Assembly: GCA_009869945.1 (NCBI GenBank)
Contig: WIXG01000046.1
Location: 1 to 64,000 of the forward strand
DNA from: Mesaphorura yosii
Taxonomy: Eukaryota > Arthropoda > Collembola > Poduromorpha > Tullbergiidae
Reading direction: 5' to 3'
Length of the DNA: 64,000 bases
Part shown: piece by piece, positions 39,401-54,345 of the stretch
Position numbering within the stretch: the first letter of the stretch is position 1
Layout of the letters: each line of letters begins with the position of its first letter
Program-made: the position numbers and the translations under genes
Notes under the pieces: generated by a model
The model's database searches: none
Told to the model about the DNA's origin: nothing
Seen by the model: only the letters and a program-made list of their open reading frames with translations

Positions 39401-42400
39401 AAGAAACGATTTCGCTGCACGGAACTCGGTTCAATTTAATAATGATAAATAATGCAGCTCGGAAAACGTGAGACTCTCCAGGTGAACTGTTTTGGTTAAT
39501 ATCTCCATTTGCCAAGTGCATTCCTTCTTCTGTTGGCTGCTAGTAATAATGTACGAAATTTACTCCACCCAACGCAACGTGCAACTGTACGAGTTGTTAA
39601 AGAATCTTTCAGACTTCAATCAACAGGGCAATTTGAAATTTTAATTACGCTAGGTTAATTTTTATCAAATGCATGCAATTTTTATACAGCACGCTTCTTA
39701 TTCACGTAAAGCGATCGACCAGCTTGCCAAATAACAAACGGTGGTGGGAATCCAACTACTGAACACCTCCGCTGGTGGAAATATTTCCTACATTCCTCGT
39801 TTGTCTTGCTTCTTAAACAGTAAATGCAATAACACGTGGCGGGTTCGAGCAGGTATTGTGTATCGGCCGCAACCAACGGAAGAAGGCATCATCCATAATA
39901 TCTCGACAGCCATTCAGCCATACTGACAAAATAGCGTATTTCAAAATGCAGAATGTGCCATGCGTATTATGAAACCCTGGCTGAGCGCAGAGTGAGCGTT
40001 GACGCCGAAACAGATTATGGTTAACAATAAGTTTCGATTTTCATCCGCTTTCCCTGTTCACGTTTCTTTTCACCATGAAAGGGTTGCGCTTTCGTTGCAA
40101 TAAAATGCAAGAATGAGGCTTTCGTTCTGCAGCGGGATTTGACTCGACGGCATTCAAGGAGAAGATTGAAGTTGCTCTTTTATGCAAGTTTAAGAATTTT
40201 AATCTTGAGGAAAGGAAACTTTCTTCCCCTCGTCATGTAAATTAAGTACATAACCGTGTAATGATATGTTATGCACAACGTCGCTGCACGAGCAATGCAC
40301 GGATGAATTGGAAATATGAGCATGAGTAAGTGGAATATTTTACATATTTATGCTGCAGTTGCGGCATGCACGAGTTCGGGCTTCACTCAAGAAAGCCTGG
40401 CATTTATTTCAGAAGGAGAAGCCCTTTTGTGAATGCAATGCAATTGAATATTTTCTAGCACAACAAAACAGATAATCTAACTGATTTCCATTTTCTTGAG
40501 ACGAAAAGAAGCCATCTCAAGTCTGACCATCGAAGAAAATGTGGAATGATAACAATACGCGCTAATATTTCCTTCATGTGAATCGGGGAGCCGAAAATCA
40601 ATTCAGTCTCCAGTTCATGTCTTCATCTCGTGCATCAACGATTCATGAAACACGATGCCTGCAATTATTACTCTCCGATTTGCAAAATTTCACAATTTGA
40701 AGGCGGACGAGTTGCCAGAAAGTGAATGCGAAGGCAATACGGCGAGACAGTAAAGCTGCCACAATGGCTGCCAGAACCATAACCCATTGTTCCCATGCAT
40801 TATGTATGGGCCACGAAAAGGGCCCTGACCACTTTATGACTTTAATCATAAACGAAACAGAACCTTCGCTGATTATCAAAGCTAGCACTGGCCTCCCGCC
40901 TTCGGCAAACCACTTTGCTTTGTTTAAAAGAAGTATTCGGTCTGTTCGGCTGAACGCGATGAAGAAAACTTGTAATTAAAAATGCACGTATAAATTCATT
41001 GACGACTTTTATGATCGCCGTATTTTACTTTAAGCAGAGAGACTTCCAAAAATATCATCGATTAGTGTCAGTTCACTTAACGAATTGAGAACTTTTATTA
41101 AATCCTGCGGTCTAACATGTTTATTGAACGCAATTATCGCGACTTTTGATTCCGTTTAGTGTTTGTGGAATGAGTGCAGAAAGGCGGTAAAGTTTTCAAC
41201 TCCGCCGAATGCTTTTACTCTTTGACCGTTCCAAAGTAGAGAGCGGAAGATGGTTTTGTGATGCACGCAAACATTCATTTGGGGAATTAGAGACGAAGGG
41301 AGTTTCCATTCGGGAATTAATTGCTGAAAATGAGAAAAACTTAGCTAACAGTTTTCGGTCCACAATTCGGCAATGAAAGGCAAGAAATACGGAGACGGTG
41401 ATGTTGATATTGTGTACTATCACTACCACCGCACTGTTAACTTATAGTTTGCACTTTGAAATGCATTCTTCGTCGTGCGTTCGAAAGAAAAGAGGACGGA
41501 GCAGCAGCAGGATGCAGGAGGGTCGTAGGAGAGAGAAAGGCTCGCGGCATAATAAACTCGAACCATGAGTCAGTTGCAGTTGAGATTCGAAGGAAGCAGG
41601 AGCTGAATTAAAGCAAGCACGCAGTGGATAGCGGCACGAGTGTAACAGACGGTGATTGGGCTTGATCTGCATCAACTCAAAGCAAAATGAAATCAGATTG
41701 ATAGTAGATCAGTATAAAGAAGCTGATAGATTCGTGAGGATTACAGCACTTGGCGTATTCCGGCGAAATTGTTGCTATAGTTCGCGTTATTCGAGTGAAG
41801 ATTTAATCGCAACACATGGGCTCCTGTTTTGCACCTTCCTCAGGAGTTACTGTTTATCTTCGGCATAAGACGATAAGAGCAGTGGACACGTGTTGGTCCA
41901 TTCGTTTTTAATGTGAATCGGACGAGATTGTGAACCAACTTTGGAATTACCATAAAATTATCATCAGAATCACAGCTTTGCGTAACAATTGTATCGCAGC
42001 TGAAATGAACGAAATGTGAAGGTCTTGTTGAAATGTAAATATTTATAATACACCAACAACAATTAGCAAGCCAAAACAATCGTAGTTGATTGACTACAAA
42101 GTGTATCAACTACGACAGAAAGTACGCTTCCTGTATTCTCAACTGAGCTGATCAGCTGATGAAGAGTGAAACATAGTTCGCCCGGCGTCCATAACGCAAC
42201 GTCGTATAAGAAGTGAATTCCACAATTACTAGGTTCTAGAGTGAAATTAGGTTCTTAATGTTAATTGTCGGAGTTATCAGTGGATTCCAAATTGTTTCCA
42301 TACTTGTGTCTGTGTAAATTGCGTATTCGTCCGCATTTGCACTCTACATTTTGTACATTTGAAAGAATCAAGGCGTCAAGTTTATCAAAAATATCACTCC

Positions 42401-45074
42401 TGGGATTGGGACTCCGCATTTCCAGAATTTTGCTGCAGTGAATAACATCCCAATTTGCATGCGAGCTGTTATCTAAGCTCAGTCTTATTGAAATACTTGC
42501 AAACTAAACTAATTTACGTTTTGGTTCAGATTTTAATCTTGATCGTCAAAGTTCATCTCACGCCACGCCGAGCGACGAGAAAACTGCATGGACTTGACTT
42601 GAGGTGAAGAAGCACAATACAGAGATCAGTCAGAAGTGAACAAGAAGTAAATTGGGTTTATTTGGATAGGAAAGTTTTCAAATTTGAATCCTGGTGTAGT
42701 AAAACTTTACCTCGTCCTCATGTACAATCATCCGTCAAACATTCGTCGGGATCCTCTGTACAAGTGATAAGTGATCTGCATTGTTGTCTTGCCTTGCAAG
42801 CTTATAGCGGAGCAACGTATGCACTTCAAGACTTGCTTACAAGAAGGTTAAAATACCCTTCTCGACGGCCCACAACATCAAGAGATTGCACTTGACCTTT
42901 GACCCCGTCTTGAAGTGAAAGTGAAGTGAGTTTCACTTAACTTTAAAGTTGAGGGATTTTGTACAGAATAGTTCAAGCGTAAGTAAAAAATCCTTGATTT
43001 CTTTTTGTCACATTCCTAAATACTTATTGGCAATCTGTCAGCAAGCAAGCGAGCTTTCAGATTAGTTTCGCCTTACAACCCATCCAATCTACGCTGTATT
43101 GTTGTAATGGTTAGCAATGGCAGAATTGTAGTAAGTACGATCACCATCCTCTTACATTCGTAATGAAAGGTGTGTAATGTAATCAATTGATGCTGGGCTA
43201 ATTTAACTCTTTGGAAATGGAAATACTACCAATGATAGTTGGATTGACATACAATTGACGTTAATTCAAGTTTTACAGCATTTATTTTCAAGTCTTGTCT
43301 TCCAGATTTTCACTTCATTGCGTACTGATACTATGTTCGGGTCCCAGTCGTGCAGGTCTTCCTCTTTCAAGTCTTAAGTAGGCTAGAGTCTGAAAAATAT
43401 TCTTAGAGAGTCGGCGAATTCAACGGGTGTTTCTAGCCTTTTGATCAACAGAGTCTTCCTATTTCAAAGGGTTTCTCATCCGTGAAATGTATAGTCTAAT
43501 GTGACAATTGTTAGTCCTCTCGAGAGAGGCACAAAAGAAGAGTGTAAAATTCGGGTTCGGACTGTGTGTTTGACATGGACTGCTTTCCAGGAGTCAGAGA
43601 TGCCGGATCGAGAGGTGAATCCGGACGAACAAACTCTGTAGTGATTGGATGCGTCCTTGCATACAATGAGTTCAGACCTTATCTGACGTGGCAGTTCCAA
43701 ATCAATCTCTGACTTGGTTTGACTGTAGTCAGTTGCTTTCTCTTTTGCATCCGCCGTCGTGCACATGAAAAGAAAGCACGAGCGCGACTCGAGCTGTAAA
43801 ATCAAACGTAGAGTAGAGCAGTGGTAATAGATGAGAATTTACACAATCAACTCACGGCACAGCGGCTCTGCCTGCCTGCTTAAATCAAAAAGAATCGGAA
43901 TAGAAAGAAAGGAGAGTAATATGGAAAGTACTCACAGTGTGCATTTATGAGACTTGATTATATTCTCGACAGCTTCCGATTTTTCTGTCCTTTTATTCCG
44001 TCGGTGAAAGTCACTTGGGGAAGGGAAACCTGATGGAAGACGAACGAGGCTCAGAAAGGATCCCAACTTCATCAACGACTGTCACACGGAAAGAATAAAA
44101 GATAAAGAATAAATGAGAGTCAAAGCAAATAGTAAAATAGTTTATTCCTTTCTCATCTTTACTTTTCCACACTTCCTCACTCGAAATGTTTTGTGTACCA
44201 ACCGAGCACGAACGAACACTGGATATGTCTTTTGCATTTGCTACATTGGCTTGAGACAAATCTGAGGAGACAGTAACTTCGTTTCGCACCTTCTTATTAT
44301 TCAACTTTTTCAAAATTGAGTTATTCCTTTTGTTCCACAGCAGTCAAGAGTCCCATCCTTTCCTGTGGCAAACATTCAAGTTTTGAGATGCAGTAACAAA
44401 ATAAGCTCATTGAGGCTGTGCACTGCTGCGTTTTCACGTTCAGTTCACAAGCAGCTCGGTGCGAAAGAAAGTGCAATTGCATCTCGAAACCTGATTCATG
44501 ATTCAGACAATTAATGGACTTCAAATTCTGGAGGCAAATGGATTTATAATTACAAGAAACTTTTTGAATTCGCAAGGGAAATGCACCACATGCAATGGCC
44601 CACCGGCCCCGCTGACATGCACCGAATACATTTTGACAAGAACTCATGTTCTCACTGCACTCTGCCTCTCTGGATCCATCGTAATACAAAATCAGATCAC
44701 GGAATGGAGTACAGGCATCTGCCATAAATTAAATATTTATACGTTTCGCGTTATAATACACTGCACGAGAATGAAATATTAATATCTTCGCATATCGCGT
44801 TCTCTCGTCTTGTCGCTCGGGTCCCAAGAGCCAAGAGTGAGAGGTGGATATGACCTGTCGAGAGATTTGCACAGTTCCAGATATGATTAATTGATGAAGT
44901 TCTGATTGTAATGTAGATCAAGCGTTATTGTGTATACATCCGCAGTTTCGTTCGACCAGGCATTATTTTCGTACTATTATTGTTATTTTGCTGTTTCATA
45001 TTCCGTTACCACGCAAAAGCACAGTCGGAACATGGCAAATCGTGCACACCAAGGTTTTTCTTTCTGTGATGCAG
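33470..45074. other. unc-13 3' UTR and downstream DNA, no recognised gene
   Basis: The first part should hold the unc-13 3' UTR, end unknown. Beyond it I see only short open frames on both strands (for example 36562-36957 on + and 44321-44725 on -) with no known family. No tRNA, histone, transposase or reverse-transcriptase signature was found. GCAAGCAAGC words occur at 33823-33835 and 43041-43050. Confidence 0.5.
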
Positions 45075-45148
45075 TTCCTGACTGGCGAGATGCGAGATGC
45101 AAGCCAGGCCTGGCGCCTTGCCCTGACCCTAATTCACTGCTCTACAGG
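45075..45148 (+). other. candidate orphan exon A
   Basis: 74 nt, GC-richer than its surroundings, after a good acceptor (tttctttctgtgatgcag) and before AGG|gtaaat. In one frame it reads PDWRDARCKPGLAPCPDP then NSLLYR (phase 1 in, 0 out), with two Cys and a Pro-rich centre. I do not recognise the family. It joins in phase to candidate B. Confidence 0.2.
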
Positions 45149-48100
45149 GTAAATCAGTCATGACTACATTCACCACAGAGAAACTTATTTGCACGTAATT
45201 ATGTTCTATGCAGGATGAAATTACCGATATACTAATACTTTGAGCTAAATATAATATTCATGAAAGCTTCTAGCGTTGCGTTGTTGGTTTTTATTGAAAG
45301 TGCAATGTTCAAAGTTACCTGATAGTTTGGCATTATTCAACTGAAAATTTTGGTCGGATTGTTACGTATTACATTTTTGGAGCTCACCGCAAAATGTAGG
45401 ATCGTATAACTTCTAAGCACTGAAATGCGATCTTGCTACGTGTCATGTCTATCCGTCTGACACAAACTTATTTCCAGGATTAAGTTCATGAGGTGTTTCG
45501 ATCACTTATGAATACTGCGCTGTGCTGCATGGCAGGAAATTTGTAAACCACAAACATTACATGGAGTTTTGCGAAGAAGTTAAATAAGGGTGCGACCAAA
45601 GTAAAACTGAATTAATTGTGTACGCTAAAATCATATATCTTCTTTCAAAAGCAGTAATATTATCCGTTGTGATTATTGGAGCGAACGTTCCCTTCATAAA
45701 TATTTAGATTTCGAATTCATCTCCCTGCGCTTTACGCGGCTGCACCGATCAAATGACGGCAATAATGAAGGAGTGATTGTTTGATTAAAGCTGTGGTGCG
45801 ATATATTATGTATCAATGCATCCGCTGATTCGGAGATCATACATAAATGGTTTCCCTCGTTGAATTTCCACGACAGTGTATGATGAGAAAAGTGACAAAT
45901 GCAAGAGATTACTTTTCTAAGCCTGCCTGTAGACGTGGCTGGAGCCATTCAATTTCTCGTCGCTTCTGCAAGCTTTAAGCCCAGCCCAGCACGTCTTTGT
46001 GCTCTGAAAATCTCAGCCTAGCCTCAAATCCATGGTGAGGCTGACTTCAGCCATTGGTGAGAACAACGCAGTTATGATTTGATTAGGTGCACATTTCCAA
46101 AGATGATTCGCATGACTTGGTTGAGCAGACGAATTTTGTGTTCACGTCAGGAAGGATGTTCGGGTATCATTTCGTCTTTCGTGCCCGTTGAACGTTGAGG
46201 TTTGACGAGATCATGTTCCGCTGCACATACCCATTATACGAGTATAAGAGCGAGAATGATAAACTTTTACTCCTCACTCTGCTAAACAAGCGCACGTGAG
46301 CTCACAAATCTCTGCACCGTCATTCTGTTCTGTGGTTCGTGCCGGAGCGCAGCAGGAACTGGGACTTTGGGTTTGGGTGCAGACATCACATATCGCGTGT
46401 CATGCCATGTCATGTGAGTTGAGATCATTCGGACAATAATTGCAATCTCATCCTTTAATGTTTCAACGTGCGCTGTTTCCCGTTTTGTGACTAAAACTTG
46501 TAGAATCTCGAGCACCTTCAATTGCATTATAACGATTTTTTGTGTTTGAGTACATAAGCATGCTCATTGTTCCTTGCTCGTCCCATTGTTTAATATTTAT
46601 TACCATTGCGTAAACTACGGCTCGTGATTTCTTTTTTGTTATCGTACACAGTTGATTTAGCATAGTTCAACATTTGTTCACGAAATCTTTTCGAATTTTT
46701 ATGGTATTTCCTCTTTTTTCCGTGTAAAATGTGTGCCTTTTGTAGGTTTAGCTTTGCAGATGGAAAAGAAAAGCCGCACTAAATTATAGGAGTGGTCTCA
46801 TTAAGTTGCAAATAATAATGATGCGAACAAGAGATGCAAGCGTTTACGATAAGAAATAAAAGAAACTGGGTTTTCAGAACTGGAATTGCTTGAAAATGAG
46901 ATTATTTTCCCTCATGAATCATATTTTATAGCAACAGTTTTCGTATGTCAAATTTGAGGACTGTGTTCACGTTTGAGAGTCCGTGTAATTTCCCATTTCC
47001 TACTTTAACGATCTTGGCAAGACCCAGAACTAGACGCAGGTGACGAATACCAAAACTTGAATTTTGAAAGACATAAAGCCAACCAGGGGAAATGTGAACC
47101 AGTTCGATTTTATTGCTGATTGTTAGCGAAACGTGCGTTGCTATCGTACAGGTTTGCGTGCAGGATAAAGAGCCTATTAAATGTGCCGGCTGCAGCCGCG
47201 ACTGGCTCGCGTCTGCTTTTAACATTCCTTATTTCAAGCAATGTTAATGCGAACATTTTGCCACAGTGGTGTCACTTAGATTGGAAAACTCGTAATTAGA
47301 TCAAGAGTTAAGATAACGCAGGAATTAATGGTATGCTGCTAGAAAGTGAATTTGATTGAAAACTACATCGTGTTTGAAGCCATCGACCATCCGTTGTCGC
47401 CTTTGTCGTACAAGATGACGCTTTTACATTTGACTCCAATGCATGATTTTGTGGTGGCACTCCAGTGTTCAATTAAGCAAAAGAAAATTGAACCGAAACC
47501 AGATGGGTATAGACGACACCTACAAGACGACTAAGATCCGCGAGTGTTGAGAGCTGGAGTAAAGAGCGACTTCATAATTTCGGGTTGAAGGAGCACTGAT
47601 TTCGTCGAAAATATCAGGCTTGTGTGTTTCATTTGACTTGATACTGGTGCATCTCAGGCTGAAGCAGTTTACTAAATGATTGTTCTCGCCTGAACAAGAA
47701 TGATTTCCTCCCGTTCACTTCGTTAGCACATTGAATGTAATAAATATACGTAACAAGCAGCAGTATTTAATTTAAAGTTTGACTCTTGAGGAAGGCGAGT
47801 ATGTGAAAGGAAGATCTAAGAAGCTACGAATACTGAGGACGTGAACGAAATGAACGGTAAAGCTTTCTTCTGAGGATTTGAGTTAGCATGCGAGCAAGGT
47901 CTTAACTGAAATGATTTAGTACGGTTCAACAAGAATTCTCTGAAGTAGGATTTCACTGACTCAGGCGCACACGGCGAGCCGTTCACATCCAGAAATCACG
48001 GGAAGCAATGCTTACGCCTTGAAGCGAAGTAGGAATAGGAATAAGAACCGAGTACGGGACACGTCGCGACGGGATATTGCATATATTAAAGTCAAAAACC

Positions 48101-51100
48101 TGAAAGTCCTCGAAGAGGAAGCAATGAAGGTTGAGCTGCTGATATTTATTCGCCGTATTTCGCTGTTTTATTTCTGTAAAATGGAAATAGAATCCCTATC
48201 TTATTTGGGGACACCAAATGTAGCGATAGGAACGGCGAGGTATGACCGGTGAGCATTTGGTTTCTTCCCCAAAACCACCCATGCTGGATTTCATACCTTG
48301 GAAAGCTTTGTGAGCAATACTCACTAATTTCAGTGGTTTAGGAAGTATTTCTGGATGCCTTAAGGGGTCAAAAATCTATCTTCTATTCATACCCCGACAC
48401 AATTCCTACTGATATTCATGGTGATAGCGCTGTGACCCATCACGCGTGATTGCTTGTTGGAATGCAAAATTTTAAGTAGCTGGCAGTTCCCGAATATCTT
48501 TCATGTAAGAATCTTCTTCAATCGTAGGAGGGCAGACTCCAAAAGTGAAGCCGGAACTTGAAATCCGAACTTCAAAATTCAATTTGGTGCTTTTCCTGCC
48601 TTCGAAAATCGAAATCCCTGATCCTCAAGCATGAAGGAGTGATTTCGAAAACAAATCTTTTCAGTTGCGATTTGTGAAGTTCAAAGCTCTTGGCTTTCAG
48701 AGTCGTGAAAATTAGTTCCAATCGGAAGTCGAAATCACGAACCGCAATTTCGCATTTCACAAGTGATAGAAAAGTAGGGTTCTTATTTATTCCAGTTCAT
48801 CGATTCCATAATGCTTGTTCTGTGAATCCCTGGAATCCTTTTCATGTGCACAGGCAATATAGTCAATTAATTTGTTTCAGGGTGAAATGTAAATACCGAA
48901 TTTCATGAGCTGCTGCAATCTGCAACTCATACACTACTCTGATCTCACCCACAATTTACAATATGTAAACTGTCAAAATAAAGAGCAAAGACCTGCAATA
49001 AATCTAAACTGGGCGGGACTTCACCGAAAAGAACCGGCACCTAGCAGCAGTTCATATGAATTACTAGGCGAGAGGAACATTCCTATTTTCATTTATTGAA
49101 TTGCCTCATGACGTCTGGCCTTTCTTTCACTTTAATTTCCATTACTAGAACGCATGGTATTATTTTAATTATTTCAACATGTGCCATACAAACGCTGTCA
49201 CAGGCTGACGCGTGAACTCCCTGACATTACGTGGCATGTGCAAGCTGTTCGTAGTAGTGTCCGCTTAAACGCTTGTAATTAAATCAAGCAATAAATATTG
49301 CCTCGCACTTGTCGGGGAAGGACAGCTTGCTATTCCAAGAGCGGAATTCCACTTTCATTCATTCAGCGATTCAGCGTTCCCGTTTCAATCTAATTTGCTT
49401 GTGACGCACAGAGTATCACATGCGAATAAATAATTTAACCGCCAGAATAACAGGCCACGGACAACAATGATTTATGCAAGGGACAGCGTTACTTGTCCTT
49501 TGAATCTTGAAATCTTGCCATGCTTCATCGTGCGAAATCTTTTCTGATTGATGGTGCTCTGTCTCTGTGCCCTGATCATTGTCGTTTTTCTCCATTGAGG
49601 ATATTGGGTGAAAATAATTGATAATTACCGTTTGTTGATTTTTGATGGTGGAATGTTTGACTAACTGATGGATTTTCAAATGCCTTAAGCTTTATTTCGA
49701 CATCAGCCACCGTGTGCCTACGAAGACAATGCATACTAATTGGAGGAGATGACTTCTTTATTTACGCAATGATTCAATGAGGCAAGCTTGTAAGGCAGAA
49801 GCAAAATGCGCGTGAGTCTTTTGTGTTGTTGAATATAAAATTGTAGCCCTTAGCCGCTTGATTAAATTAAAACCATTAATTACGAATATTCTTAGCGTTG
49901 CAGGACTCCAAACAGTTGCGAATCCTGCGGCGAAGAGATCGATTTCTTAGCACGAATTTAATCTCTTCTGGTTGTCAGTAATGGCTTCATGGGACATTAT
50001 ACTCATTATAAATACCCGCCAGTCGTCCCGCATCAAGTTACAAATCCCTTTATTTAATAATGTTGGAATACGTACATTTCTGGTTGAAAATTTATTCACA
50101 TTGTTTAATGCAAAAGAGAAATGTTTGCCTACTCTCAGCACACTGGCTGCCGCTGTCTACGATTTCATAGTAGCTTGCAGCCAGCTAGCTTTAACTCACT
50201 TTAGATTTGTTCCTCCGTAGAAAATGTACTTCGACTTGAATTCGTTTCTTGAAGCTTCGACTTATGCCTTTAGGACGTGAAAATGTGTTGCTAAGATCTC
50301 AAACATAATCCTCTTTCTTTTTCTCAGTCTCCTTCTCTAGGATAAAGTATTTAAGTGCATCAAGCTTGGATTCCTTCTGCAACCTAATTTTTACACAATG
50401 CATTCCAGTGAGTTTCACTGAAAAATTTCAATCCCGAGTTTCGGCAGAGTACCGCTTCGCTGGCGGTAAGAACTTGAAAATGACTGCCTGGCTATAAAGC
50501 TCATTCCACTTGTCGACTGCCGACTCAATACTTTTGCTTGCAGGGCTTTAGTGTACGCGTTTTCCGCGACTGTGTCGCAGGGAAGAGCATTGGAAGCTCC
50601 CTACTTTCTTGTTTTAGACTTCGAATGATGCACTTTGCATGCTGCGATATGCAGCTCCAGACTTTAGACTTGTTTTAAACTGTCGAGAAGGTGGGTAGTT
50701 TCGCTTTTATAGAAAATGGAAACTATGCAGCAACTTTAACTTTAAGCTCACGCGAAGTGGTTTTCACTCTAGGAGATTTTTCCGGTCTCTTGCTGGAGTC
50801 GATTTCTGCTTTCTCCCCTTACAAAAGAGAGTCAATGGCTTTCACCAAAGAACAACATTCCGCAGAGACTTCGGTGCGAGGACATGCCTTATTTCGGTTT
50901 CGTCAACTTTTGTCTTTTGATCACGGTGGCAAGAATGTGGAGTCGGCTTTTCTGCTTTTGTTGTGACGAGAACAGAGATGGTCGATCAGAGAAGTCGCGA
51001 AGCGGTGCAGCACTGTCTCCATTGTTTTACATTGGAACGGGCTTGAAATTAAAAAAATCCTTCTTCGTTCAGCCATTCGGAGATTATCTTCAAGCGCAAA

Positions 51101-51758
51101 CATTTCTTAGTTGACAATTTGTCTGGAAAATGTGTAATTTTAATAAAGATAAAAAGCAAACGTAATCATGCAAAACTTTCCACTAATGTTTTGAAAGGCC
51201 GTCCTCTCTGTCGAGATACGTACAACTCAACGGTTTCTAATGAACCCCTCGCCTTGCTATTGAAAACGGGACAGGCACTCGTCCTGGAGTCGGTATCTTG
51301 GAAGAACAGTGCTTGCTTGCATCATGAGTTCGAGCTTATTAGCCGAGTGCCAAGAGCGGTGGTGTATGAAGATGATGAAGACGTAAAATGAAATAACATT
51401 CAACATTCATACCTTTAATAATAATGTTTTCCGGCTCATAGCCTAAGAAATTCCCATTCTCGCCTCCTTTTGCTTCGCCCGTTCGCAGTGAGCGAAGCAA
51501 AAAGAAATGCGTGTCATGTAAGTAATATTCGGATATCTCATCACAGAAATGCCTTCAAGAATTAGTATCTCGCTCCCGCTGTCTCCGGTGACACTGTATC
51601 ATTGCTCGCGTCGGAATCTTTGACTTTTAAAATAAATTGAACCAGGGAATGAATGCGTGCTTTCAACACGATCCGATGTCGTGGCATGTTTAAAAAATGT
51701 CAAAATAATTTCATGAGCACGTGTGCCTGACTGATTGCTCTTCCTCCGTCAAATACAG
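45149..51758. other. non-coding DNA between candidate exons A and B
   Basis: No recognised gene. It contains a diverged duplication near 48600-48745 and the 11-bp inverted repeat at 51468-51502. Open frames at 47346-47534, 50691-50966 and 51119-51391 look slightly protein-like but have no family match. Confidence 0.45.
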
Positions 51759-51862
51759 GCTTCGCGTACACGCACACCAGACGCATTTCGGTATCGGCTG
51801 AAATCGGAGCTGTACATGAAAGGCGAAGCGACGCAGCGGCGGCGGATTGTGATCTCAGTCAT
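51759..51862 (+). other. candidate orphan exon B
   Basis: 104 nt after a pyrimidine-rich acceptor (ttcctccgtcaaatacag). It reads ASRTRTPDAFRYRLKSEL then YMKGEATQRRRIVISV, very basic. It either ends at an immediate ATG-TAA or splices at gtaaaa after GTCAT in phase 2, which joins candidate C in frame. Family not recognised. Confidence 0.2.
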
Positions 51863-54345
51863 GTAAAAATGTATTTCATGTTCGTGCTGCACAAATATTT
51901 TCCTGCCGCTGCTTCTCCCGGCATTGATTTTAGTTTTGATATTTTATCTGCAGAATCTAATACCGCTCCCATGCCGGCAAAGGAAGATGATCAGAAGATG
52001 TCCGCGTTCTCGTAACGAGTACCCGGATATGAGAGAGCGAATTTGTATCTAGACTCCGAAACTCGTTTTAGGTTAATCTAGAAGAGTATGAAGTCAGTGA
52101 CTCCAAAAATCCAAATTTCAGTTTTGGCACGACTCAGTAATTTTTTCAGCGAGAATCTGAGCTTTGAGCCTCTTCAGTGGATATGAATTTGAAAATGTGA
52201 GAAAGACTTTGCATGCACTCAACTGCATGGCAAACTTTTAGTCTCCTAATCGTTTTGATTTTACCGTTATAAATCAAAACTCAAGTCAAGCATGGTGCAA
52301 TTCCGGCTCCGCGATATTGAGTTTTCGTACACTCAAAGAAACAAGAAACTATGAATAAAGTAAAGTGTGCCGTGTTCTCGTGTAATGGTTATTTCTGTCT
52401 CTCGAGACAAGGAAGTTGTACTGCACGAAAGTAACAGCAACGAGTGGAAAAATAATTGCGCGTTGTGCCATCTCAAATAATTCTTGCCATCTGTAAGTTT
52501 AAATGTTGCCCTACTTCATTTCTACTCGAGTTGCAAAAGTTGGCGCTCGCGCTGGGTTACCTGAGCTATCTTCTTAAGTGGCAAGTTGTAATTTTGGGTA
52601 ACGAATATCACACCTTAACTGCTCGTAAAGAATTTGGATCGTTGCCTTGCTAAGGAAAGGATTTTAATGGAAAGTACAGGAAAATTGGAAATCAATACGC
52701 CTGACGATCCAGGCTTAGCTTGTCTTCCAAATATGAAAAGTGACGGGCGTATAATGCGAGGCTCAGACACGGACTACTCTTTCGTCCGGGGTTTTATTTG
52801 TCCAACTTCCAGACATTCTGTCAGCAATTCTGACACGAGAAACGTCCCGCCTTGTCAATATTCTTTGCACATCATGCGCGGAATCGTGGGGACGGAAAAG
52901 CTACAAATTCGTTAATTGACTGTTACTTCAATCATCTAACCACGCTCAACGTTCGCGGTCGATGGGTGCCGTGAATGTCCCACAATTTTCTCGCGTGCCT
53001 TTCTCGAATGTGTAATGCTGTTTCGCAAGATTTAATAATGAACATCTTCGACTCATTAAATGTTATGACTGCAAGTTGTCCACACTTTGCGTTTGCACGC
53101 TCCTTTTTGATCGCTACAATACTTCGCAGGGGTCAGGTGTACGGTCCAGGCATGACTGCAACGGAGCTGCGCTCTGAATTTTACTGTGTTTGTCGTGAGA
53201 AGGGAAGCTAAGAAACAGAAACGAATTCATTCAGCTGAACTTGAACCCTCTTTATCCATTATTGCCAAGGACCTCGAGGGAGTTTTCGCTTTCAAATGGC
53301 AATGAACAGTGCAGCACGCCGGCAGCGGCAGAGCTGTTGAGCAATGATGTAACGAGAAATAAAAATCCCGGAAGACCGACAACTGCAACTGAACGAAATG
53401 AACAAATGCAGTCGGCGCTCCTGTAGACCAACAGATTGTTGATTCAATATTATTCCTATAACGCGAGGTTCGCTTGGACTCGAAATTCCCATTCTCCTTC
53501 TCCTTCTGTTTTGCTTCAGCTTTCCACCCCACGTTGGAACAAAGTAGCCTTGGTAGCTCCACGGAGGGAGAAATAAGACCTGGCATGTTCTCATGAGTCG
53601 AGTCATACTTCCCGACTATCTCTGGAAATTATGGTCATGGTTTTCTTCGCGATTTGCTTGATTTCACCGCAGTGCAATCATATATGACTTCTGCTCAGAC
53701 GATTATGGTGATTGACCGGAGATCAAAGCACCTTGTTTGACAAATAAAAAAGCTGACTGCCATTGGGATTATAAAATTTTAGGGCTCGAAGAATTTTACT
53801 CTGAGTTGGACTTAAAAATCTGAACACAAGCAGCATATTGTGAAGTAAGCAAGCAAGAATTCACTGCACAAATCAGCAAATGCTGGGCTTTGCAAAATGA
53901 GAAATCACCTTTTCGCGTAGAATTTTATTTGGATTGACACCACACTCCTCGCATTTTTGCTGGTTTCCTTAAACTTTCTTGAGCCCAGCAGTCATTTGTG
54001 GTTTACAAAAACAAACAAATGCGTTTTTTATTCTTTTCGATTTAAGCCGAATGCGCGCAACAAAACTTCGACTACCAGCTTGGGATAAAACACATTTCGT
54101 GATTGAATTTGAAATCCGAGGCGGATTTTATGTACTCATGCCTTCTTGCCTTGCTTTTCCAGTCTCGCGTCTTACAAAATTGCTTTGGGTTGAGGCAAGT
54201 ATTATGTTACCACTGTAATGCAGAAATTCCACACTCAAGAAAACCTATTTATTTATTCATGATCAAAGTTTTCCATTTCGTACTTTTGCAAATGGAATAT
54301 AAAATTGAAAGAGTTTAAGTATTTCTCATTTTATGTGTTTTGCAG

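Noticed and set aside
39835-39860. GGGTTCGAGC, similar to a tRNA T-loop box
   Set aside because: The cloverleaf arms, A box and acceptor stem do not fit around it.
43591-43614. 24-nt splice-bounded segment reading ESEMPDRE
   Set aside because: Such short matches to splice consensus occur often by chance, for example also near 1878-1911.
47346-47534. 62-codon open frame on +
   Set aside because: Protein-like composition but no ATG start, no acceptor and no homology I can name.
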